From an uncultured Verrucomicrobiota bacterium (lineage in GTDB: Bacteria; Verrucomicrobiota; Kiritimatiellia; RFP12; UBA1067): 16,669 nt of DNA. The first letter of the stretch is position 1; every line of letters begins with the position of its first letter. Of this stretch, positions 1 through 6,574 are shown piece by piece. The notes under the pieces are model-generated. The model saw only the letters and a program-made list of their open reading frames with translations, did not search any database and was not told where the DNA came from. A program made the translations under genes and the position numbers. The stretch spans positions 1 to 16,669 of the forward strand of contig CAMPAF010000029.1 in NCBI GenBank assembly GCA_946631535.1, given 5' to 3'.

Positions 1-1
1 C

Positions 2-76
2 GACGCCGCAACCGGCAAGGCTCGCGACTACCTTACCACCGACAGCCGAGAGGCACGACAAACCACCAGCCACTGA
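2..76 (+). CDS. C-terminal end of a probable DUF58-family protein (5' end outside window)
   Basis: Frame 2 is open from the window edge to a TGA at 74-76. The 24 visible residues begin DAATGKARDYLTTDSREAR. This resembles the end of DUF58 domains, which commonly close with a 'D-x-E-T-G-x-x-x-x-x-D-T-x-x-x-x-R' stretch. DUF58 genes usually sit directly upstream of batA-type VWA genes (MoxR-DUF58-Bat arrangement), and here the stop lies 5 nt before the VWA start, which fits. The call rests on a short tail plus gene order, so it is tentative. The frame used by the downstream gene is also open to the window edge, so an alternative is that this is leader DNA. Confidence 0.4.
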   Translation, partial: DAATGKARDYLTTDSREARQTTSH

Positions 77-81
77 CAACT

Positions 82-1122
82 ATGAACTTCGCATGGCCAT
101 TATGTTTTCTCCTGGCGCTGCCGCTTGCGGCGGCGGCATGGCGCATGCTCCGCCGGGGACGCCGAGCGGGCATCAAGTTCGCGCCGGTCTTTCGGTTGCC
201 GTCCAAGACGGCTGGCTGGCGTGCGCGCGCGGCAAACCTAGCGCCGTGGCTGTTCTTAGTAGGTGCGGCGATGCTCGTCGTTGCGGCGGCGCGTCCGCGC
301 AAGGCGCTCTCGCAGGGGCAGCGCAACGTCGATGCCATCGCCATCGCGATGACGGTGGACGTATCGGGCTCGATGGAGGCGCTCGATCTCACGCCCAAGG
401 GCACGCGCGACTACAAGACGCGCCTCGATGTCGTGAAGGAGATGTTCGCAAAGTTCGTGGAAGCGCGTCCCGATGATCTGATCGGTCTCGTCACGTTCGG
501 CGGCTACGCCTCGAGCCGAGCGCCGCTCACGGCCGACCACGAGGCGCTACTGCACGTGCTGAAGGGAGTGGAGATACCGACCACAGCCTACGACGCGAAC
601 GGCCGACCCATCGACCCGGACGAGCAGATGACGGCTATCGGCGACGGCCTCGCCATGGCGCTCGCGCGCCTCAAGAACGCCGAGCCCAAGTCGAAGATCG
701 CCATTCTCCTTTCCGACGGCGTCTCGAACGCGGGCGTGGTGGAGCCGGACCAGGCCGCGGCAGCGGCAGAGAAGCTGGGCGTGCGCGTCTACACCATCGG
801 CGTGGGCACGCACTCGCGCAGGACGCCGTTCCGCGCCAAGGACATGTTCGGGCGCACGCAGATCGCGTACGCCGACGTGTCGTTCGACGAATCCCAGCTC
901 AAGTCGATCGCCTCCAAGACGCACGCGCGCTACTTCGCAGTCAACGACGCAGCTGGCCTCAAGGCCGCGCTGGAGGAGATCGACTCCCTCGAGAAGACGC
1001 CGCTCGACCGCACGGTGTACCAGCGGTGGCAGGAATACTTTGCGCCGTTCCTGCTCGCGGGAGTGATCCTGCTCCTCGTCGCCGTTTCGCTCCAGATGGC
1101 GGCATCGCGCAGGCTGGCCTAG
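82..1122 (+). CDS. batA: BatA-like VWA-domain membrane protein
   Basis: A 346-residue membrane-anchored von Willebrand factor A protein. A hydrophobic N-terminal segment (about 1-20) and a second one (about 53-71) precede the VWA domain. The MIDAS metal site is intact: DVSGS at 93-97, Thr184 in the MTAIGDG loop and Asp212 in LLSDGVSNAG. A C-terminal membrane helix (about 320-340) ends the protein, giving the classical Bat/aerotolerance topology with VWA between membrane helices. The family usually works with MoxR-type AAA+ ATPases and DUF58 proteins in envelope stress or protein-complex assembly; its exact role is unknown. The start has no Shine-Dalgarno sequence, and the preceding reading frame stops 5 nt upstream, so translation is probably coupled. 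No batB, batC or batD follows; the iron-uptake locus comes next, so the Bat cluster, if any, lies upstream. Confidence 0.8.
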   Translation: MNFAWPLCFLLALPLAAAAWRMLRRGRRAGIKFAPVFRLPSKTAGWRARAANLAPWLFLVGAAMLVVAAARPRKALSQGQRNVDAIAIAMTVDVSGSMEALDLTPKGTRDYKTRLDVVKEMFAKFVEARPDDLIGLVTFGGYASSRAPLTADHEALLHVLKGVEIPTTAYDANGRPIDPDEQMTAIGDGLAMALARLKNAEPKSKIAILLSDGVSNAGVVEPDQAAAAAEKLGVRVYTIGVGTHSRRTPFRAKDMFGRTQIAYADVSFDESQLKSIASKTHARYFAVNDAAGLKAALEEIDSLEKTPLDRTVYQRWQEYFAPFLLAGVILLLVAVSLQMAASRRLA

Positions 1123-1160
1123 CCCCGTGGAGGAAAATTAAATATTACTAACTTTTCCCG

Positions 1161-1190
1161 TTGACGCGGCGGCGGGCGGTGTGGTAGACT
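1161..1190 (+). promoter_or_regulatory. Sigma70-type promoter for the feo operon
   Basis: TTGACG (1161-1166) and TAGACT (1185-1190) are separated by 18 bp, and the -10 is preceded by TGG, giving an extended -10 (TGGTAGACT). An AT-rich patch at 1134-1157 sits immediately upstream of the -35 in otherwise GC-rich DNA, like an UP element. Transcription would start near 1197, about 45 nt before feoA. This is the clearest promoter upstream of feoA. Confidence 0.65.
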
Positions 1191-1202
1191 ATTCTTCGTC
1201 CC

Positions 1203-1214
1203 GGCTAATTAGGC
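1203..1214. promoter_or_regulatory. Candidate operator upstream of feoA (CTAATTAGGC element, copy 1)
   Basis: The palindrome CTAATTAG (1205-1212) followed by GC lies just downstream of the predicted transcription start and before the feoA ribosome binding site. The same ten bases recur in front of feoB. The position is right for repressor binding, and an iron-sensing regulator of the Fur or DtxR type would be the expected partner for feo genes. The regulator's identity is not visible here. Confidence 0.45.
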
Positions 1215-1241
1215 TCGGAAAAGAATTGGAAGGAAGCAGAT

Positions 1242-1451
1242 ATGCCATTGTCGCAGATAGGAATCGGTAAGCGGTGCCGCATAAAGGGCGTCACGGGGGA
1301 CGACGCCGTCCGCCATCGCCTGGGCGCGCTCGGCTTTGTCGAGGGCATGGAGGTGGAGGTCGTCGCCGAGGTGGGCGGCAACTTCGTGGTCGGCGTGCTG
1401 GGAAGCCGCGTGGCTGTGGACGGCGGCCTGGCGCGGAGGATTCTCGTGTGA
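1242..1451 (+). CDS. feoA: FeoA, ferrous iron transport accessory protein
   Basis: A 69-residue protein matching the small SH3-like FeoA family (E. coli FeoA is about 75 residues). The characteristic pattern is visible: a G-x-x-C-R-I-K-G-V opening, then HRLGALGFVEGMEVEVV, then a beta-rich end with SRVAVDGGLARRILV. FeoA is a cytoplasmic partner thought to bind and modulate FeoB during Fe(II) import. The start is well supported by a strong ribosome binding site, GGAAGGAAG at 1228-1236, five nucleotides before the ATG. feoB follows after 79 bp, probably in the same transcript. Confidence 0.93.
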   Translation: MPLSQIGIGKRCRIKGVTGDDAVRHRLGALGFVEGMEVEVVAEVGGNFVVGVLGSRVAVDGGLARRILV

Positions 1452-1473
1452 TTTTTTTGAAGCCTGACTTCGC

Positions 1474-1491
1474 CGCGTCTAATTAGGCGCG
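1474..1491. promoter_or_regulatory. Candidate operator upstream of feoB (CTAATTAGGC element, copy 2)
   Basis: The 18-bp stretch CGCGTCTAATTAGGCGCG is a near-perfect palindrome with only the T1478/G1487 pair mismatched. It shares CTAATTAGGC with the element in front of feoA. It lies about 40 bp before the feoB start in the feoA-feoB gap. A weak second promoter may overlap it (TTGAAG 1457-1462, TCTAAT 1478-1483, 15-bp spacer), which would allow separate control of feoB, but that promoter is marginal. Confidence 0.45.
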
Positions 1492-1530
1492 ACAAACTGG
1501 ACGAACAGGCTCGATTCAGGGAGAACGGAA

Positions 1531-4110
1531 ATGGCAATCAGGATAGCGCTCGCAGGAAACCCCAACAGCGGCAAGACGACTCTTTTCAACGACCTCACCG
1601 GATCAGACCAGTACGTCGGCAACTGGCCTGGCGTCACTGTGGAGAAGAAGGACGGCGTCCTCTCCGGGCGCAAGGACGTGGTGATACAGGACCTGCCGGG
1701 CATCTACTCGCTTTCTCCATACTCTCTCGAGGAGGTGGTTGCGCGCAACTACCTGGTCAACGAGAAGCCAGACGCGATCCTCAACATAATCGACGGCTCG
1801 AACCTGGAGCGCAACCTGTACCTCACCACCCAGCTGCTGGAGCTGGGGCTGCCGATGGTCGTGGCGGTGAACATGATCGACGTCGTAAGGAAGAACGGCG
1901 ACCGGCTGGACGCCGCGAAGCTCTCGAAAAAGCTCGGATGCCCCGTCGTCGAGGTGTCGGCGCTTACCGGAGAAGGCACCAAGGAGGCCGTGGCCCTGGT
2001 GCTGGAGGTGGCGGCCAAGGGCGTCAAGGAAGAGCGTCCGCACGTCTTCTCGGGGTCTGTGGAGCACGCGCTGGCGCATATCGAGGAGTCCCTGCACGGC
2101 GCCGTGGAGAACGCCACGAGCCGCTGGGCGGCTATAAAGGTGTTCGAGCGCGACGCGAAGGCCATCGAGACGCTGAAGGTTCCTGCGGACATCCTTGCGC
2201 ATGTGGAGGACCACATCAAGGACTGCGAGAAGGAGATGGAGGACGACGCGGAATCCATCATCACCACGCAGCGCTACGAGTACATAGGCAAGATCATCGG
2301 GGAGACCTTCAAGCGTTCCGCGCGGCGGGCGTCGACGACGCTTTCCGACAAGATAGACAGGATCGTGACCCACAGGATCCTCGCGCTGCCGATCTTCATC
2401 CTCTCCCTCTGCGCCATGTGGTGGCTCGCCGTGGCGGAGAAGGGGCCGGGGACGGTCCTCACCGACTGGGCCAACGACGGCTTCCTCGGCGACGGATGGC
2501 ATTTGCCGTTCACGACGCACGAATGCGAGGCCGAGGGCAAGTACAAGGGGATGGAGTACGAGGACGCGCAGGGAGAGTTCGCCAAGCAGGACGCCTCGAA
2601 GTCCAAGTGGGAGGAAGCGTATCTGGAGAAGGTCAACGAAGGCAAGCCTGACGGCGAGAAGCTGGAGACGATGCCAGAGAAGATCGACGAGACCGTCGCC
2701 AAGACGGTCGTCGCAAAGGGCGTGTTCGTGGAGGACGAGGAGACGGGCGAGCCCGTGGCCAAGGAATGCGACTGCGAGAAGTGCGCGAAGAAGCGCGAGG
2801 CCGGAGGCGAATGCGAAGGCTGCGGCTGCGGGTGCGGCGAGCCGGAAACGTGGGACGTCGACTACGCGGCCTACCAGGAGGCGAAGGAATGGGAGGAGCC
2901 AGACCCTGCGCAGTTCGGCGTGTGGGTGCCGGGCATCGGCGCGCTGATCGGCGAGGGACTCGAGAAGATGGGCGTTGGGGAGACGGTGGTCAGCCTCGTG
3001 AAGGACGGCGCGTGGGGCGGCGTGGCGACGGTGCTCGGGTTCGTGCCCGTGATCTGCATAGTGTTCCTGTTCCTCGCGTTCCTGGAGGACTGCGGGTACA
3101 TGGCGCGGGTGGCGCTCATCATGGACCGCATATTCCGGGCCTTCGGCCTTTCCGGCAAGTCCTTCATCCCGATGATCGTCGGCAAGGGCTGCGGCGTGCC
3201 TGCGGTGATGGCGGCGCGCACGATCGAGAGCGAGCGCGACCGCCGCATGACGATCATCCTAGCCACGTTCATCCCGTGCGGCGCGAAGACGGTGATCATC
3301 GCCATGTTCGCGGCGGTGTTCTTCCGGGAGATGTGGTACGTGGCGCCGATGATGGACGTGATCGCCATCGCTATCGTCATGTTTGGCGGCATTGCCCTCA
3401 AGAAGTCCCGCGCCTTCGCGGGCGAGGCTACCCCGTTCGTGATGGAGCTGCCGGCGTACCACATGCCGACGCTGCGCGGCGTCCTCATCCACACGTGGAA
3501 CCGCGTGAAGGGATATGTGCTCAAGGCAGGCATGATCATCTTCCCGGCGTGCGTGTTCCTCTGGTTCATCATGCACTTCGACTGGCACTTCAACCTGTTG
3601 GCCGACGAAGAGATAGAGCGCTCGATGCTGCACGACATGGGCTGCTGGATAGCATGGTTCTTCGCGCCGCTCGGGTTCGGGACCTGGCAGGGCGCGGCGG
3701 CGTCTGTCTCCGCCGAGATCGCGAAGGAGCAGGCCACGGCCACCCTGGGGCTCGTCGCGGCCAACATGGACGGCGCGTCCACGGCGGCGCACGTCTCGAA
3801 CCTGTTCGCGTCGTTCGGCAGCTTCCCGAAGCTCGCTGCGATGTCGTTCATGCTCTTCAACCTGTTCGTGCCGCCGTGCATGGTGGCCATCGCGGTGACT
3901 TTCCGCGAGATGGGCTCCAAGGCGTGGGGCTGGTTCGCGGTCGGCTTCCAGCTGTTCGTCGGCTACATGCTCGCGCTGTCGGTGTACCAGATTGGCGTGT
4001 TCGTGGCAGGCGGCGGTTTCGGCTTCTGGACGGCCGTCGCGATCCTGGTCGATCTCTGGTGCCTCTGGATGATCTTCCGTCCGGCAAGGAAGGCGGTATC
4101 CGGGAAATGA
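1531..4110 (+). CDS. feoB: FeoB, GTP-dependent ferrous iron transporter with a long Cys-rich insertion
   Basis: Inner-membrane Fe(II) importer of 859 residues (E. coli FeoB is 773). The N-terminal G domain is complete: G1 GNPNSGKTT at 9-17, G3 DLPG at 54-57, G4 NMID at 114-117, G5 SAL at 143-145. A helical linker follows, then the membrane domain. The first helix is at about 281-298. Both Gate/core regions are present: GKGCGVPAVMAARTIES from 551 with Cys554, the FIPCGAK motif, and Cys783 in FVPPCM. Between the first helix and the next, residues about 325-463 are an acidic, lysine/glutamate-rich insertion with a cluster of seven cysteines (413, 415, 418, 428, 431, 433, 435). Given the topology this loop should be periplasmic. 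Ribosome binding site AGGGAG (1518-1523) lies 7 nt before the ATG. The stop overlaps the next start as ATGA. Confidence 0.95.
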   Translation: MAIRIALAGNPNSGKTTLFNDLTGSDQYVGNWPGVTVEKKDGVLSGRKDVVIQDLPGIYSLSPYSLEEVVARNYLVNEKPDAILNIIDGSNLERNLYLTTQLLELGLPMVVAVNMIDVVRKNGDRLDAAKLSKKLGCPVVEVSALTGEGTKEAVALVLEVAAKGVKEERPHVFSGSVEHALAHIEESLHGAVENATSRWAAIKVFERDAKAIETLKVPADILAHVEDHIKDCEKEMEDDAESIITTQRYEYIGKIIGETFKRSARRASTTLSDKIDRIVTHRILALPIFILSLCAMWWLAVAEKGPGTVLTDWANDGFLGDGWHLPFTTHECEAEGKYKGMEYEDAQGEFAKQDASKSKWEEAYLEKVNEGKPDGEKLETMPEKIDETVAKTVVAKGVFVEDEETGEPVAKECDCEKCAKKREAGGECEGCGCGCGEPETWDVDYAAYQEAKEWEEPDPAQFGVWVPGIGALIGEGLEKMGVGETVVSLVKDGAWGGVATVLGFVPVICIVFLFLAFLEDCGYMARVALIMDRIFRAFGLSGKSFIPMIVGKGCGVPAVMAARTIESERDRRMTIILATFIPCGAKTVIIAMFAAVFFREMWYVAPMMDVIAIAIVMFGGIALKKSRAFAGEATPFVMELPAYHMPTLRGVLIHTWNRVKGYVLKAGMIIFPACVFLWFIMHFDWHFNLLADEEIERSMLHDMGCWIAWFFAPLGFGTWQGAAASVSAEIAKEQATATLGLVAANMDGASTAAHVSNLFASFGSFPKLAAMSFMLFNLFVPPCMVAIAVTFREMGSKAWGWFAVGFQLFVGYMLALSVYQIGVFVAGGGFGFWTAVAILVDLWCLWMIFRPARKAVSGK

Positions 4111-4295
4111 GCATCTCGTCCGTTATAGTTCTATTGGTCGTCTTCGTTCTTGCCGGGCTTGCGGTCTGGAGGAACATCAGGAAGGGCGCGCCGTGCTCGT
4201 GCGGCTGCTCGCGCGACGAATGCACCTGCGGACATTGCGGCAGCTGCGGCGGAAAGGGTACAGCAGCTCAGGGGTTGGCGCGGACGAGCGCGTAG
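4107..4295 (+). CDS. FeoB-associated Cys-rich membrane protein
   Basis: A 62-residue protein whose ATG overlaps the feoB stop (ATGA, 4107-4110), so it is translationally coupled to FeoB. Residues about 5-21 form one hydrophobic helix, followed by WRNIRKG. A Cys-rich tail follows, with cysteines at 30, 32, 34, 39, 41, 44 and 47 in CxCxC and CxCxxCxxC patterns. Size, topology and position match the FeoB-associated Cys-rich membrane proteins encoded directly after feoB in many bacteria. Their function is unproven; metal handling next to the FeoB pore is the usual guess. The positively charged WRNIRK after the helix suggests the tail is cytoplasmic. Its last 28 bp overlap the 3' end of the opposite-strand phosphatase gene. 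Confidence 0.85.
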   Translation: MSISSVIVLLVVFVLAGLAVWRNIRKGAPCSCGCSRDECTCGHCGSCGGKGTAAQGLARTSA

Positions 4296-4903
4296 CGGCG
4301 GCTTCCGTCGGGGGAGATGATGATGGCGGCGGCGTCGAGAAACTGGACCCATGTCTCGACGGTGAAGGATTCCACGACGCCGCGAGCCTTGAGATAGGCG
4401 CCGTTGTAGAGGTCGTGCGTCGTGAAGATGCCGAGCTGACCAGTGAAGCGTTCTAGCGCCCATTCCTCGAGGGCGTCCGAGGCAGCATGGATGTCGGCAA
4501 AGCCGATCTGGTGCCCGTCGCGCAGGTAGTCGAACACGTGCTTGTAGAAGGAGCCGTCCCGGAAGAGGTTGAACACCGCAGGCTGGTCCGAGAAGTAGAA
4601 CGTGTCGTTGCCGAGCTTGTCGTCGGTAGGGATGTCCGGCGACACTACGCCCATCCCCCTGGCGATCGCCTCGGCAGTCATGACGGTGCGCCTGAGCGGG
4701 CTGGCGTAGAACTGGACGACGTCCGCGAACTCGCGAAGTCGCGCGCCATACTCCTCGGCGGCACGCAGGCCGTTCTCGGTTAGCGGGAGCGCCGCACCGA
4801 ACGTCGGGTCTTCGTGGTCGATGTGCGGCCGTTCTGCGTGCCTCACCATCAGCAGGACGCGATTGCCCTGCCTCATTTCCTTCCTGACATCCTCGAGATT
4901 CAT
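4268..4903 (-). CDS. Histidine phosphatase family protein (phosphoglycerate-mutase-like)
   Basis: A 211-residue, probably cytoplasmic enzyme of the RHG histidine-phosphatase superfamily. The phosphohistidine motif is VRHAER, with Arg21 and His22. The second arginine lies in ASPLRRT (72/73), and the late catalytic histidine is His163 in TTHD. The substrate cannot be told from the sequence; the family includes small-molecule and protein phosphatases. An upstream in-frame ATG at 4943-4945 would add 14 residues. The start at 4903 is preferred because an extended -10 box (TGGTATACT) ends 6 nt before it, so the transcript should begin at or next to this ATG. It converges on the feo operon and diverges from the symporter gene. 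Confidence 0.85.
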   Translation of the reverse strand: MNLEDVRKEMRQGNRVLLMVRHAERPHIDHEDPTFGAALPLTENGLRAAEEYGARLREFADVVQFYASPLRRTVMTAEAIARGMGVVSPDIPTDDKLGNDTFYFSDQPAVFNLFRDGSFYKHVFDYLRDGHQIGFADIHAASDALEEWALERFTGQLGIFTTHDLYNGAYLKARGVVESFTVETWVQFLDAAAIIISPDGSRRYALVRANP

Positions 4904-4909
4904 GGGGAC

Positions 4910-4918
4910 AGTATACCA
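4910..4918 (-). promoter_or_regulatory. Extended -10 promoter of the histidine phosphatase gene, probably leaderless
   Basis: Read on the minus strand the sequence is TGGTATACT, then GTCCCC, then ATG. The TATACT hexamer (4910-4915) matches the -10 consensus at five of six bases and carries the upstream TG of an extended -10. Only 6 nt separate it from the start codon, so the predicted 5' end is at the A of the ATG. No clear -35 and no ribosome binding site are present. Confidence 0.55.
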
Positions 4919-4979
4919 AAACGCCGCGCCATGGAGCTCCGCCAACTCTCGACGCGACGACGATTTGGGAGTTCAGTTG

Positions 4980-5008
4980 TTGCCCGCGCAAGGGTTTCTT
5001 GGTAGAAT
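4980..5008 (+). promoter_or_regulatory. Promoter of the PutP-like symporter gene, probably leaderless
   Basis: TTGCCC (4980-4985), a 17-bp spacer, and TAGAAT (5003-5008) preceded by TGG form a good sigma70-type promoter. The ATG at 5016 starts 7 nt after the -10, where transcription itself should begin. The 112 bp between 4904 and 5015 hold this promoter and the divergent one for the phosphatase gene. Confidence 0.6.
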
Positions 5009-5015
5009 GAACTCC

Positions 5016-6545
5016 ATGCAAATACTGGCATTCTTACTCTATTTCGCCATAGTCCTAGCGATAGGCGTCTATTTCTTTGTTAAGACAAAGGGCGGCGGCG
5101 AGAAGGAGTACTTCCTCGGGGGACGCTCCATGGGGCCGTGGGTTTCAGCCATGTCTGCCCAGGCATCCGACATGTCAGGTTGGCTGCTCATGGGCTTCCC
5201 CGGCAGCATCCTCGCGTTCGGCATGGGCAAGGTCTGGATCGGAATCGGTCTAGGCCTCGGCACGATACTGAACTGGGTGGTCATCGCCAAGCGGCTGCGT
5301 CGCTTCTCGCAGGCGTCTGGCGACGCCATAACGCTTCCGCAGTACCTGACCAACCGCTTCGCGTCTTCGAACCCGGCGCTGAAGATCGCATGTTCAGCAA
5401 TATTCCTCATTGCCTTCACCGTCTACGTGGCCAGCGGATTTGTGGCCGGCACGAACGTCTTCGTCAGCATCTGTCCAGCGTTCCATGGAAGGGAGCTTCT
5501 GGCGATGATCGTTTTCGCCGCGCTTATCCTCTGCTACACTTTTCTTGGCGGATACAAGGCTGTCTGCTGGACCGACTTCTTCCAGGGCATAATGATGCTG
5601 TGCGCTCTTCTCGCTGTTCCTATCGCCATGTCCGCCACAGGCAAGTTCGATCCGGCTTGCGCCGAAGCCTTCAACGTGGGCGAGTTCGTCGCCAAGCCGT
5701 TCGGGTGCAATCCTTTTGCCGCCCCATGGAACGATGTCGTCTCCGGATTCGGCTGGGGGCTTGGATATTTCGGCATGCCGCACATCCTGGTGCGTTTCAT
5801 GGGCATCAAGGATCCGAAGCTGGTCGGCAAGTCCGCCTGGATAGCCAGCATCTGGGTTGTCCTCTCGCTCGGTGCCGCGATCGCGATCGCCATCCTCGGC
5901 CGCACGTATTTGCTTGACGGCGGGGAAGCGCTCGCGAAGCAGCTCCTTCCTGGATCGGCCCAGCAGATGGTGTTCGTGACTATCGTCAACAACATCTTCC
6001 CGACATTCGTGGCCGGCATCCTGCTGGCGGCCATCATCGCCGCGTCGATGAGCACTGCCGACTCGCAGCTCCTCGTCGCGTCCTCGGCCTTCTCCAGCGA
6101 CTTCTACCAGCCGGTGGTGCGCAGGAACGCCGCCACGGACGCCGAGATGCTGTGGGTAGGGCGAATCGTCGTGGTTGTCGTGGCGTTAGTGGCGTTCTAC
6201 ATCGCGGCTAGCGGACTCGGCAAGCCTGGGTCATGGGCCAGCAGCATAATGGACATGGTCGAGAACGCGTGGGGGCTCTTCGGCGCCGCGTTCGGCCCGG
6301 TGGTGATCCTCTCCATCTTCTGGCGACGGTTTAACTACGCCGGGGCGCTCGCCGGCATCATCGGCGGCGCGATGGTCGACATGGTGTGCCTCTGCAATCT
6401 CAAGGACTGGCTCGGCGGAACATATCTTTACGAGATCGTGCCCGGTTTCGTCGCCGGCTTCACCATCGCCGTTGCCGTCACGCTCGCGACAAAGAAGCCC
6501 GGCACCGAGGTCGATGCCATCTTCAAGAAAGCCATCGCAGCCTGA
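5016..6545 (+). CDS. putP: PutP-like sodium/proline symporter (SSS family)
   Basis: A 509-residue inner-membrane sodium:solute symporter; E. coli PutP is 502 residues. About a dozen hydrophobic helices run through the protein. The PutP hallmarks are present: QASDMSGWLLMGFPG near the N-terminus, whose Asp52 corresponds to the essential PutP Asp55, and the MSTADSQLLVASSAFSSD signature with Ser346 and Thr347 at the positions of the PutP sodium ligands. The LGGYKAVCWTDFFQG motif is also typical. Proline is the likeliest substrate, but other amino acids cannot be excluded. An in-frame ATG at 5007 lies inside the -10 hexamer and could not be on the mRNA, so 5016 is chosen. No partner metabolic gene (putA) is adjacent, so the uptake may serve osmotic or nutritional needs. 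Confidence 0.9.
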   Translation: MQILAFLLYFAIVLAIGVYFFVKTKGGGEKEYFLGGRSMGPWVSAMSAQASDMSGWLLMGFPGSILAFGMGKVWIGIGLGLGTILNWVVIAKRLRRFSQASGDAITLPQYLTNRFASSNPALKIACSAIFLIAFTVYVASGFVAGTNVFVSICPAFHGRELLAMIVFAALILCYTFLGGYKAVCWTDFFQGIMMLCALLAVPIAMSATGKFDPACAEAFNVGEFVAKPFGCNPFAAPWNDVVSGFGWGLGYFGMPHILVRFMGIKDPKLVGKSAWIASIWVVLSLGAAIAIAILGRTYLLDGGEALAKQLLPGSAQQMVFVTIVNNIFPTFVAGILLAAIIAASMSTADSQLLVASSAFSSDFYQPVVRRNAATDAEMLWVGRIVVVVVALVAFYIAASGLGKPGSWASSIMDMVENAWGLFGAAFGPVVILSIFWRRFNYAGALAGIIGGAMVDMVCLCNLKDWLGGTYLYEIVPGFVAGFTIAVAVTLATKKPGTEVDAIFKKAIAA

Positions 6546-6559
6546 CCGCAATCAAAATA

Positions 6560-6568
6560 TGGTATACT
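6560..6568 (+). promoter_or_regulatory. Extended -10 promoter of the TPR-protein operon, probably leaderless
   Basis: TGGTATACT, then AGTCGC, then ATG. The hexamer TATACT (6563-6568) has the extended-10 TG and sits 6 nt before the start codon at 6575. Only 29 bp separate this gene from the symporter gene. No convincing -35 and no ribosome binding site are present. Confidence 0.55.
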
Positions 6569-6574
6569 AGTCGC

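Noticed and set aside
1133..1160. Inverted repeat GGAAAA...TTTTCC after the VWA gene as a terminator
   Set aside because: The stem is only six mostly A/T pairs with a 15-nt loop and no T-tract. It is more simply an A/T-rich UP-like patch upstream of the feo -35.
1452..1458. T-run after feoA as an intrinsic terminator
   Set aside because: No stable hairpin precedes the seven T residues, and feoB follows in the same orientation.
2871..3920. 349-codon open frame on the minus strand within feoB
   Set aside because: It is opposite conserved FeoB membrane motifs and its translation is composition-driven, with no start signal.
2766..4106. Long plus-strand open frame covering the 3' half of feoB
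   Set aside because: It is the +1 shadow of feoB, rich in Arg/Gly/His with no domain. Only its last 189 bp (from the ATG at 4107) are a real gene.
5007..5015. Upstream ATG as start of the symporter
   Set aside because: This ATG overlaps the -10 hexamer, so it would lie before the transcription start; 5016 fits both the promoter and the PutP family length.
4131..5021. 296-codon minus-strand open frame spanning the phosphatase gene
   Set aside because: It overlaps the histidine phosphatase in another frame; the phosphatase has all catalytic motifs and a promoter, and this frame has none.
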